DNA from: Persicobacter sp. CCB-QB2
GTDB lineage: Bacteria; Bacteroidota; Bacteroidia; Cytophagales; Cyclobacteriaceae
Reading direction: 5' to 3'
DNA: 64,000 nt
NCBI RefSeq assembly: GCF_001274635.1
Contig: NZ_LBGV01000001.1
Location: 2,790,001-2,854,000, forward strand
This document shows positions 8,000 through 14,648 of the stretch, piece by piece. The notes beneath the pieces are model-generated. The model was not told where the DNA came from. It was given only the letters and a program-made list of their open reading frames with translations, and made no database searches. Each line of letters begins with the position of its first letter. Positions within the stretch are counted from its first letter, which is position 1. The position numbers and the translations under genes are program-made.

Positions 8000-8983
8000 A
8001 TGGATTTATCTCGTAGACCAAGGAGAAACCGTAAGTCGGATGCCGTACGCCAAATGGTAGCGGAGACGCAGGTGAATACTTCAGATCTTATTTTCCCCCT
8101 CTTCCTGATTGAAGGAAGTAATAAAAAGGAAGAAGTGGCTTCAATGCCCGGCATCTACCGATGGTCACAAGACCTGTTGTACAAAGAAATTGAAGAATGC
8201 ATGAATTTGGGCGTTCGCAGTTTTGATGTTTTCCCTTCCCTTTCCGAGGACAAAAAAGATAAGATGGCTACGGAAGGATTAAATCCTGAAGGTATTTACA
8301 TCCAGACCCTGGCCGGTATTAAAGCGCGATTTCCGGAATGCTGCCTGATGACTGACGTGGCCATGGACCCTTATTCTTCGGACGGACACGATGGCATTGT
8401 TGAAAATGGACAAATCCTGAATGATGAGACCCTGGAGGTTTTAGGTAAAATGGCCGTGGTGCAAGCACAAGCCGGAGCAGATATCATTGGCCCCTCAGAT
8501 ATGATGGATGGCCGTGTGGCGCATATTCGTGCGGCTTTGGATGCAGCAGGATTCACCAACACCAGCATCATGTCTTATACGGCCAAATATGCTTCTGCCT
8601 ATTACGGTCCTTTCCGTGATGCTTTGGATTCTGCACCAAAATTCGGTGATAAAAAAACCTACCAAATGGATCCGGCCAATCGTAAGGAAGCGATTCTGGA
8701 AGGAGAGCTGGATTTTCAGGAAGGGGCAGATTTCCTAATGGTGAAACCGGCATTGGCTTATTTGGATGTTATTCGCACCTTAAAAGATAACTTCGATATT
8801 CCGATCTCATGCTATAATGTCAGTGGCGAATATGCCATGGTCAAAGCGGCTGCAGAAAAAGGCTGGTTAGACGGTGAACGCATTATGCTGGAGACCTTAT
8901 TATCCATGAAGCGTGCCGGAGCAGATATTATCCTGACCTATCACGCCAAGGAATTTGCCGAATGGCAAAAAAACAACCGATAA
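8000..8983 (+). CDS. hemB: porphobilinogen synthase (delta-aminolevulinate dehydratase)
   Basis: 327 residues. It condenses two 5-aminolevulinate molecules to porphobilinogen in heme synthesis. Both Schiff-base lysines are visible: K196 in SYTAKYASAYYGPF and K249 in FLMVKPALAYLD. The metal region reads DVAMDPYSSDGHDG (119-132) and lacks the three cysteines of zinc-dependent enzymes, so this is the magnesium-type variant known from Pseudomonas and plants. It is monocistronic with a strong terminator. hemE lies 46 kb away in the same window. Confidence 0.97.
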   Translation: MDLSRRPRRNRKSDAVRQMVAETQVNTSDLIFPLFLIEGSNKKEEVASMPGIYRWSQDLLYKEIEECMNLGVRSFDVFPSLSEDKKDKMATEGLNPEGIYIQTLAGIKARFPECCLMTDVAMDPYSSDGHDGIVENGQILNDETLEVLGKMAVVQAQAGADIIGPSDMMDGRVAHIRAALDAAGFTNTSIMSYTAKYASAYYGPFRDALDSAPKFGDKKTYQMDPANRKEAILEGELDFQEGADFLMVKPALAYLDVIRTLKDNFDIPISCYNVSGEYAMVKAAAEKGWLDGERIMLETLLSMKRAGADIILTYHAKEFAEWQKNNR

Positions 8984-8990
8984 TTGAAGA

Positions 8991-9032
8991 TAAAAATAAA
9001 GCCTGTCCGAGTAGACAGGCTTTATTTTTTTT
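8991..9032 (+). terminator. terminator of hemB
   Basis: AAAAATAAAGCCTGTC pairs with GACAGGCTTTATTTTT around CGAGTA, ending in eight T residues. Confidence 0.9.
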
Positions 9033-9069
9033 ACCAATTATTTCGTTTAGCTCAATTATTCAAGTTTAT

Positions 9070-9288
9070 GCCGGATTATTGATGTTTAAATCCTCACTTA
9101 GCCCAGGACGAAAAAAATGTAGGAGTTTTTCCTATTTCAAGTTTATTCCAGGGAAGCTGACGAAATGAGGAGCAAGCAAGCTCACCCCAATTCGGACGAT
9201 TTAACTATCAGTAAAACCACTCAAAACAAATTAAAAATTGAGCGATTACTTCTTCTTTAGATAATCCAGTGGCAAATATTTCGGTTTA
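9070..9288 (+). repeat. 220-bp TIR repeat, copy 1
   Basis: It starts GCCGGATTATTGATG and ends AAATATTTCGGTTTA, a diverged member of the family. The conserved core CCTATTTCAAGTTTATTCCA is present. Its right terminus overlaps the stop codon (minus-strand TAA, 9286-9288) of the probable anti-sigma gene. Confidence 0.8.
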
Positions 9289-9690
9289 AATGCTCATTGA
9301 GCTAAATATTTTCTTGAACTTCTGATCCATCAAGCTCAAAACTAAACCACTTAAAGCTAATAAAAAAGCCCCCATGATTATGTCCTGGCTTTGGTATAGA
9401 GCACTCATCTCCAAGGCCCAATTCATCCAAAAGCTATCTGCCGCAGTGGATACCGATTGAGCAGGCGCCATCATCAACACAACACCGCCAAGGGCCAGCA
9501 CCAAGACCAGCAACAACACCCATATACGCTTTGATATCAGTGGGCTATAATGCTTCATCGGCACGACCATCGCAGGATGTTGCATATTATGCAAAACCCG
9601 CTGACTAAAATCAGAAGATAATCGTGGAGTAGATTTCAAGCCTGATATTAAATCCTTTTCCCAGTCTTTTTTATTATCTAACTCGCTCAT
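9286..9690 (-). CDS. probable membrane partner (anti-sigma-type) of the ECF sigma factor
   Basis: 134 residues with a cytoplasmic N-terminal part (MSELDNKKDWEKDLISGLKS) and two membrane segments, about 53-72 (KRIWVLLLVLVLALGGVVLMM) and about 101-120. Its ATG overlaps the sigma-factor stop in an ATGA junction, so the two are translationally coupled. That arrangement and the topology suggest an anti-sigma or regulatory membrane protein. No zinc-binding anti-sigma motif (HxxxCxxC) is present, so the assignment rests on context. Its TAA stop coincides with the end of repeat copy 1. Confidence 0.6.
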   Translation of the reverse strand: MSELDNKKDWEKDLISGLKSTPRLSSDFSQRVLHNMQHPAMVVPMKHYSPLISKRIWVLLLVLVLALGGVVLMMAPAQSVSTAADSFWMNWALEMSALYQSQDIIMGAFLLALSGLVLSLMDQKFKKIFSSMSI

Positions 9691-10253
9691 AAGGCAAACA
9701 TACTTTTTCGATTGGACAATTTTTCTTCCAGCTTTTTCCGGCTCCGGTGTAATCTCACCTTCACCAGATTCGGCTTAATATTCACCACCTCGGCAATTTC
9801 CTTCGTACTCATTTCCTCCAAATAATATAGGGAAATAATCACCCTTTCCTCTTCCGGTAGCTGGCTGATCGCCGCATGAACCTGCTCCTTTCGGTCTTCC
9901 TGCTCCATCATCTCAGCGGCATCAGGACCCTGTTGCCGATCCGGTAATTGATCCGTCACCCATTCCCATACGGACCGACGGGAATTTTGCCTGTTTTTAC
10001 CCAGGGCCATATTATAAGCAATACGGTAAAGCCAGGTGGAAAACTTAGCCTCCCCCCGAAACTGATCCAGGGCTTCAAAGGCTTTCAAAAAACTATCCTG
10101 AGCTGCTTCTTCTGCATCGGCATGATTCAATAAAATCCGATAGCAGATTTGATACACCATCTCTTTATGATGATCAATCAAAAGCGTAGCCCGGCTATAG
10201 TTTCCCTGCCGTATTTGGTTCAATATGGTGTTTTCAGTATCAGTATTCAACAT
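9687..10253 (-). CDS. ECF-type RNA polymerase sigma factor
   Basis: 188 residues from ATG 10253 (MLNTDTENTILNQIRQGN); a longer frame to 10325 runs toward repeat copy 2 and has no family likeness in its extra 24 residues. Region 2 is clear (YRILLNHADAEEAAQDSFLK, then FRGEAKFSTWLYRIAYNMA) and region 4 shows LPEEERVIISLYYLEEMSTK with the helix-turn-helix IKPNLVKVRLHRSRKKLEEK. It directs core RNA polymerase to a stress or envelope regulon. It is coupled to the membrane-protein gene that follows, and a DUF6249-like gene is divergent upstream. Confidence 0.92.
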   Translation of the reverse strand: MLNTDTENTILNQIRQGNYSRATLLIDHHKEMVYQICYRILLNHADAEEAAQDSFLKAFEALDQFRGEAKFSTWLYRIAYNMALGKNRQNSRRSVWEWVTDQLPDRQQGPDAAEMMEQEDRKEQVHAAISQLPEEERVIISLYYLEEMSTKEIAEVVNIKPNLVKVRLHRSRKKLEEKLSNRKSMFAL

Positions 10254-10341
10254 CTGTCCATTGGATGCGCTATCAGAAGCTGCGGTTACAGAAGTTAAGC
10301 ATTTTTCTTGAAAAAATTTCCCCAACCCGGATTGACCATAT

Positions 10342-10563
10342 TAACCCGAATTATTTATGCTTAAATCCTCGTTTAGCTGTAAGGCGAAAAAAATGTAGGA
10401 GTAGTTTCCTATTTCGAGTTTTTTCCAACGAAACAGAGGAATGAGGAGAAAGCAAGCTTGCCCACATTTGGGCCATTATAAATCAAAGAAAATAAATCAC
10501 AATAAACTGAAAATAAGTCGCTTATGCTTAGTTAATGAATTTATCGTTAAATAATTGGGGTTA
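10342..10563 (+). repeat. 220-bp TIR repeat, copy 2
   Basis: 222 bp from TAACCCGAATTATTT to ATAATTGGGGTTA. It occupies the divergent region between the sigma factor gene and the DUF6249-like gene, so it may lie within or near their promoters. A solo terminus-like sequence CAACCCGGATTGA sits at 10323-10335. Confidence 0.9.
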
Positions 10564-10669
10564 ACTCCTTCATCAGGCTGATGAAAAAAAAAGGAATTTT
10601 TGTAACCATCCTTAACCAGCTGGCATCAAAAGGGCGAAAAACAGCAAAACAACATTTAAATTTAAAGCT

Positions 10670-11056
10670 ATGAGTCCTTTATTAATTCCAATTTTAGTCC
10701 CGCTTTCCGCTTTTTTGATGGTTTTTGGCATCGTTTATATCCTGACCACCGCTCGGAATCGGGAACGTTTAGCCATGATTGAGAAGGGAATGGATCCCAC
10801 AGACCTGATGAAAGGACCTGAAAGAAAAAATCGTTTTAGCTCCCTCAAAAATGCCTTATTGGCTTTGGGCGTAGGCCTGGGGGGAATTATTGGCTTCTTT
10901 ATTCAGGGTGGACAGGATTTCTCCGATTTCCTCCAGTCTCCGGTCAATATCTTCCTGATGATTATTGGAGGTGGCTTAGGACTATTAACCTACTATTTCA
11001 TAGCGAGCAAAATTGAGCAAAAAGAAAAAGAAGAGGATTCCTCTTCACCCTTTTAA
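10670..11056 (+). CDS. DUF6249-like small membrane protein
   Basis: 128 residues with three probable membrane segments: 4-26 (LLIPILVPLSAFLMVFGIVY), about 62-82 (LLALGVGLGGIIGFFIQGG) and about 92-112. The cytoplasmic loop carries RERLAMIEKGMDP, the signature of the DUF6249 family (R-x-x-x-x-x-I-E-K-G), commonly found near ECF sigma factors in Bacteroidota. The function is unknown. It is divergent from the sigma gene across repeat copy 2 and has its own terminator. Confidence 0.75.
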   Translation: MSPLLIPILVPLSAFLMVFGIVYILTTARNRERLAMIEKGMDPTDLMKGPERKNRFSSLKNALLALGVGLGGIIGFFIQGGQDFSDFLQSPVNIFLMIIGGGLGLLTYYFIASKIEQKEKEEDSSSPF

Positions 11057-11071
11057 AACCAATTACTTCAG

Positions 11072-11106
11072 AAAAAAGGCCTTCCCAATCCGGAAGGCCT
11101 TTTTTT
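11072..11106 (+). terminator. terminator of the DUF6249-like gene
   Basis: AAAAAAGGCCTTCC, loop, GGAAGGCCTTTTTTT: strong stem and T tract. Confidence 0.9.
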
Positions 11107-11940
11107 CGAATAAATCTTCTTCTCTTTCCAGCTTCAAAATTGAGGCCTGATGCAGGATAAAATACTGCTCCTAATAATAACCGACCTCATTCGTGCCAGT
11201 AAAAGAGAAACAACTAAGCCGGATTATTTATGCCATAATCCTCGATTCTTCAAATTTTCCCTTCGAATTTTGACCATAAACACACTCTTATTGCCTGCAG
11301 TCACTCCATGGCTTCTTTCTACCAAAATAAACAAATTCAGAAAAATCATACAGCTTCCCCACAAACCCTACATTGAAGACAAAGCCCTAAAATTCAACAC
11401 ATAAGCCTTTACATCAAGCACAAAATGCTCCGTTCGATGACCTGTTGAGCTATTTAAGCTATTTTTCCAATTGGATTTTTCAAATTAAATGAGGAATGAT
11501 TTCATACTTCCTTATCTAGAAATATCAAAACTACCTCATTAAAAATCAGGACATTAAATTTTACTTAAAATTGAACATTTTGAATAGCCTGACTAAAGGA
11601 GCTCTTAAAAATTATTTTGAATCTGTCAGAAAACGCAATCAAAAATTACCGAAACCTTCATTTTCAATGAATCTCACTTTTTTTTGGAAACTACGCAACA
11701 AAATTCTTTTGTACTATAAAGGAAACTAAATAAAAAAGGAGGTTCCCCGTAAATCTCACAACTCGTTTAACCACAAACAACTCACTCAAAACCAATACAA
11801 TACAATTTAAAGAACTTTCTTACACCATGACAAATGCGCTTTTTTAACCAATTCCCCCTTACTATATTGCAATACAATCACAGGAAACTCACCCTCAACA
11901 AGAGGCTGAAACTTTACATTTTTCCTTGAGGAAAGCATAA
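11107..11940. other. gene-poor gap
   Basis: About 830 AT-rich bases. No frame here has a convincing protein; the longest (11150-11404) is low-complexity with no start context. A 40-base remnant of the TIR repeat lies at 11215-11255 (TAAGCCGGATTATTTATGCC and following AATCCTCG). Nothing else is recognised. Confidence 0.5.
11215..11255 (+). repeat. remnant of the TIR repeat (left end only)
   Basis: TAAGCCGGATTATTTATGCC followed by ATAATCCTCG matches the first 40 bases of the 220-bp family; the rest of the element is missing. Confidence 0.6.
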
Positions 11941-11948
11941 TAATTTTG
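11941..11948 (+). promoter_or_regulatory. -7 promoter box for the 47-residue ORF at 11970
   Basis: TAATTTTG matches TAnnTTTG and lies 21 bases before the ATG. Confidence 0.6.
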
Positions 11949-11969
11949 TTCATTTAATCCCCCACTATC

Positions 11970-12113
11970 ATGTACACTATTAAATATCAATCCCCAAAAG
12001 GCGTAGCTTTCCTAAAGCTCAAAGCAAGATCAAATTCCGATGCTGTGCGCGAGCTTTTTAGACTTCACCGGGTGGAACTCCACCGTGTTATTGAAGTAAG
12101 CCAGAAAAACTAA
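11970..12113 (+). CDS. small uncharacterised protein (47 residues)
   Basis: ATG 11970 to TAA 12111-12113: starts MYTIKYQSPKGVAFLKLKAR and ends HRVELHRVIEVSQKN. It has an exact promoter box just upstream and a long-stem terminator just downstream, the same architecture as the other real genes here. The sequence is basic with a predicted strand-helix-strand alternation. I do not recognise a family. It is convergent with the seven-gene tRNA-Gln array. Confidence 0.55.
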   Translation: MYTIKYQSPKGVAFLKLKARSNSDAVRELFRLHRVELHRVIEVSQKN

Positions 12114-12122
12114 AAGTGACTC

Positions 12123-12169
12123 CAACAAAAAAAGCCGCTCTCTGTAATAAGAAAGCGGCTTTTTTGTTG
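12123..12169. terminator. bidirectional terminator between small ORF and tRNA array
   Basis: CAACAAAAAAAGCCGCT pairs with AGCGGCTTTTTTGTTG, an extended stem with T-runs on both strands. It ends the small ORF on the plus strand and the tRNA-Gln array on the minus strand. Confidence 0.85.
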
Positions 12170-12239
12170 CCCGACTAGGGCTCGAACCTAGACTCTTCTG
12201 AACCAAAATCAGACGTGTTGCCAGTTACACCATCGGGCA
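12167..12239 (-). tRNA. tRNA-Gln (UUG), copy 1 of 7
   Basis: 73 bases; on the minus strand it reads TGCCCGA (acceptor), a D-arm GTGT..ACAC, anticodon stem TCTGA/TCAGA around loop TTTTGGT with anticodon TTG, T-arm CTAGG TTCGAGC CCTAG, and TCGGGCA plus discriminator A. CCA is not encoded. It is last in the transcription direction. Confidence 0.97.
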
Positions 12240-12267
12240 GGATAATATCCAAATATTGTAAGCTTTG

Positions 12268-12340
12268 TTGCCCGACTAGGGCTCGAACCTAGACTCTTCT
12301 GAACCAAAATCAGACGTGTTGCCAGTTACACCATCGGGCA
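12268..12340 (-). tRNA. tRNA-Gln (UUG), copy 2 of 7
   Basis: Identical 73-base gene. The 28-base spacer to copy 1 (GGATAATATCCAAATATTGTAAGCTTTG) is nearly the same as the next spacers. Confidence 0.97.
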
Positions 12341-12368
12341 GGATAATATCCAAATATGTAAGCTTTTG

Positions 12369-12441
12369 TTGCCCGACTAGGGCTCGAACCTAGACTCTTC
12401 TGAACCAAAATCAGACGTGTTGCCAGTTACACCATCGGGCA
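12369..12441 (-). tRNA. tRNA-Gln (UUG), copy 3 of 7
   Basis: Identical 73-base gene with the same cloverleaf and anticodon TTG; spacer of 28 bases to copy 2, differing only by small indels. Confidence 0.97.
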
Positions 12442-12465
12442 GGATATATCCAATTGTAAACTTTG

Positions 12466-12538
12466 TTGCCCGACTAGGGCTCGAACCTAGACTCTTCTGA
12501 ACCAAAATCAGACGTGTTGCCAGTTACACCATCGGGCA
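12466..12538 (-). tRNA. tRNA-Gln (UUG), copy 4 of 7
   Basis: Identical 73-base gene; the spacer to copy 3 is shortened to 24 bases but is still the same sequence family. Confidence 0.97.
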
Positions 12539-12565
12539 GGATAATATCCAAATTGTAAGCTTTTG

Positions 12566-12638
12566 TTGCCCGACTAGGGCTCGAACCTAGACTCTTCTGA
12601 ACCAAAATCAGACGTGTTGCCAGTTACACCATCGGGCA
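12566..12638 (-). tRNA. tRNA-Gln (UUG), copy 5 of 7
   Basis: Identical 73-base gene; 27-base spacer to copy 4 of the same family (ATAATATCCAAATTGTAAGC). Confidence 0.97.
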
Positions 12639-12680
12639 GAGTATCGTATCGCAATACGAACACTGTTTATTATCTTGAAG

Positions 12681-12753
12681 TTGCCCGACTAGGGCTCGAA
12701 CCTAGACTCTTCTGAACCAAAATCAGACGTGTTGCCAGTTACACCATCGGGCA
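12681..12753 (-). tRNA. tRNA-Gln (UUG), copy 6 of 7
   Basis: Identical 73-base gene; its 42-base spacer to copy 5 is unrelated to the short spacers. Confidence 0.97.
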
Positions 12754-12819
12754 AGAAATAAAAGACGAAGTAGTTAAAAACAACTCCCAAACATCTTTTA
12801 ATCAAGATCATTATGAAAG

Positions 12820-12892
12820 TTGCCCGACTAGGGCTCGAACCTAGACTCTTCTGAACCAAAATCAGACGTGTTGCCAGTTACACCATCGGGCA
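12820..12892 (-). tRNA. tRNA-Gln (UUG), copy 7 of 7 (promoter-proximal)
   Basis: Identical 73-base gene, first transcribed; its spacer to copy 6 is 66 bases and unrelated to the others. A TAnnTTTG box lies 43 bases upstream. Confidence 0.97.
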
Positions 12893-12935
12893 GTAGCATC
12901 GCTTAAAGGTGAAACCCTCAGCGTTTTTGCGGATG

Positions 12936-12943
12936 CAAATATA
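12936..12943 (-). promoter_or_regulatory. -7 promoter box for the tRNA-Gln array
   Basis: TATATTTG on the minus strand, an exact consensus, 43 bases before the first tRNA. Confidence 0.65.
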
Positions 12944-13076
12944 ACGGACTTTTAAATTAAATTCCTAACCCCCGCACGTAAAATTTTGGCATTTCCGGAA
13001 AAATAAAGGGCTGTTCCCTGAAATACAGAAAGATGGAGAATAATCCCCAAAGGCGCATTTTTACGTAATTTTCCTT

Positions 13077-13084
13077 TAACTTTG
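13077..13084 (+). promoter_or_regulatory. -7 promoter box for the TPR gene
   Basis: TAACTTTG matches TAnnTTTG, 26 bases before ATG 13111. Confidence 0.6.
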
Positions 13085-13110
13085 TATTGATACTTCGTTA
13101 AAGAGACCAT

Positions 13111-14391
13111 ATGAGCTTCGTTCAGGATTTTTTCAGGTCTGCCAAACCAATGCTGACCTTTTCCTTTTGTTTTTTGCTACTATTTGCCTTACCGGCTACA
13201 GCCCAATACGACACGCTGGTGGTGCAGGGAAATGGGCTCTTATTGCTTAATGAAACAGAAGTACAGATCGCCTCTTCCAAAATGCTGGACGACATTTATG
13301 ATTTCCGCTTCGATGAGGTAGAGACCGAATACGTAAAGCTCAAGGAAGATTTTGGCTGGCACCCCTTGCCTTATTTTCTGATGGGATTAGCCGAGTGGTG
13401 GAAAATCACGGTCAATTTCGAAGATAAAAGCCAGGACCCGGTTTTCATGGCCTATATGGACTCCTCCATTATGCTGGCCGATAAGCTCTATAATTACGAA
13501 AAAACTTCTCTGGAAGGCGCATTCTTTCTGGCTGCTGCCTATGCTTTTGAGGCCCGGCTGGTCTCGGAGAGAAAAGAATGGACCAAAGCAGCCAACCTGG
13601 CCAAAAAATCTTTGGCCTATTTAGAGGAATCCAAAGGAAAGGGAGGCATGAGCCCGGAATTATTGTTTGGGGATGGGCTTTATAATTATTATGCCCAATG
13701 GATACCGGAAAACTATCCCATGCTGAAACCTATCATGTGGTTTTTCCCCGGAGGGGACAAAGATTTAGGGATCAAGCAGCTCAGGGAGGTGGGGAAAAAT
13801 GCCTTTTTCACCCGTACAGAAGGACAAATATTCCTGATGCGGATGTTGGCCAGTGATGGAAAAGACCCACAGGGCGCGCTGCATATTGCACGCTACCTCC
13901 ACAAAACTTACCCGAATAACCCCTTCTTTGAGCGTTATCTGGCCCGAATGCTTTACGCTACGGCCTCCTATTATGAAATGGAAAAAGTCTGCCTGTCCAT
14001 CATTTCAGATATTGAAAATAAAAAATATGGCTACGGGGCTGATGACGGCCGCTATGCCGCTTTCTTTTTAGGCCAATTATATCACGCCCGCATGCAGTAT
14101 CAGAAATCTGAGCAGTACTATAAAATGGTGATGGATTTTGTAGCCGAAAATGAAGCCTTCAACATGGGCTATTATCATTATGCCATTTTAGGCCTCATGG
14201 ATATTTATGGAAAACAAGGGGAGTACGAAAAAGCAAAGGAGTACCACAAACTGTTGAAGAAGCACACCAAGCGCGGAGAGTCAGTGGCTAAAGCCGCGAG
14301 GAGTCGTATAAAAAATTATAAAGAAATCGCTAAAAAGTTAGACGACAACCCCAAAAAAATAGTTAGCGAAGATGGAACGAATTCAGATTAA
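13111..14391 (+). CDS. exported tetratricopeptide-repeat protein
   Basis: 426 residues. A signal peptide (about 1-31, hydrophobic core LTFSFCFLLLFALPATAQ) precedes a helical protein. TPR-like helix pairs recur, clearest at the C-terminal side: AAFFLGQLYHARMQYQKSEQ, then AILGLMDIYGKQGEYEKAKE. No lipid cysteine or membrane anchor is seen, so it is probably periplasmic. TPR proteins mediate protein-protein contacts; the partner is unknown. It forms a two-gene unit with the small ORF that follows. Confidence 0.8.
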   Translation: MSFVQDFFRSAKPMLTFSFCFLLLFALPATAQYDTLVVQGNGLLLLNETEVQIASSKMLDDIYDFRFDEVETEYVKLKEDFGWHPLPYFLMGLAEWWKITVNFEDKSQDPVFMAYMDSSIMLADKLYNYEKTSLEGAFFLAAAYAFEARLVSERKEWTKAANLAKKSLAYLEESKGKGGMSPELLFGDGLYNYYAQWIPENYPMLKPIMWFFPGGDKDLGIKQLREVGKNAFFTRTEGQIFLMRMLASDGKDPQGALHIARYLHKTYPNNPFFERYLARMLYATASYYEMEKVCLSIISDIENKKYGYGADDGRYAAFFLGQLYHARMQYQKSEQYYKMVMDFVAENEAFNMGYYHYAILGLMDIYGKQGEYEKAKEYHKLLKKHTKRGESVAKAARSRIKNYKEIAKKLDDNPKKIVSEDGTNSD

Positions 14392-14392
14392 A

Positions 14393-14629
14393 ATGAGCCC
14401 GGAACTTTTTTTAAGCTACCCGATTTGTCAACAATGTGATATGCTGTGGGAGCAGGCAGAGCTGCTTTACATTAATGTGGAAGATGACCAAATGATCCAC
14501 CTTTATGTTATTCAGGGCTTTTTCGTAGAAGTTCTTTTTCGAAAAGGAGGACAGATGATAGATTTGATCAAAGCCTATGAAGCAGCCTCAGCCATAGAAA
14601 AATACTGGCAGGAAGTTAATATCGAATAA
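14393..14629 (+). CDS. small conserved-type protein after the TPR gene
   Basis: 78 residues from ATG 14393, one base after the TPR stop (TAA 14389-14391); a start at 14372 would overlap the TPR gene by 20 bases and is less likely. The sequence begins MSPELFLSYPICQQCDMLWE and has a hydrophobic strand pattern (MIHLYVIQGFFVEVLF) followed by a helix. The CxxC is isolated. No known domain is recognised. Co-transcription with the TPR gene is likely. Confidence 0.65.
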   Translation: MSPELFLSYPICQQCDMLWEQAELLYINVEDDQMIHLYVIQGFFVEVLFRKGGQMIDLIKAYEAASAIEKYWQEVNIE

Positions 14630-14648
14630 TCACTCCCCGCCTTTTGGC

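Noticed and set aside
10254..10325. Longer N-terminus of the ECF sigma factor
   Set aside because: The extra 24 residues lack family likeness and approach repeat copy 2; ATG 10253 gives the usual length.
11150..11404. 84-codon plus-strand ORF in the gap before the tRNA array
   Set aside because: Contains the TIR-repeat remnant and has no start context, so it is unlikely to be translated.
12167..12892. Regular repeats with short spacers, CRISPR-like in layout
   Set aside because: The 73-base repeat folds into a complete tRNA-Gln cloverleaf with anticodon TTG; repeat length is too long and spacers are similar to each other, unlike CRISPR spacers.
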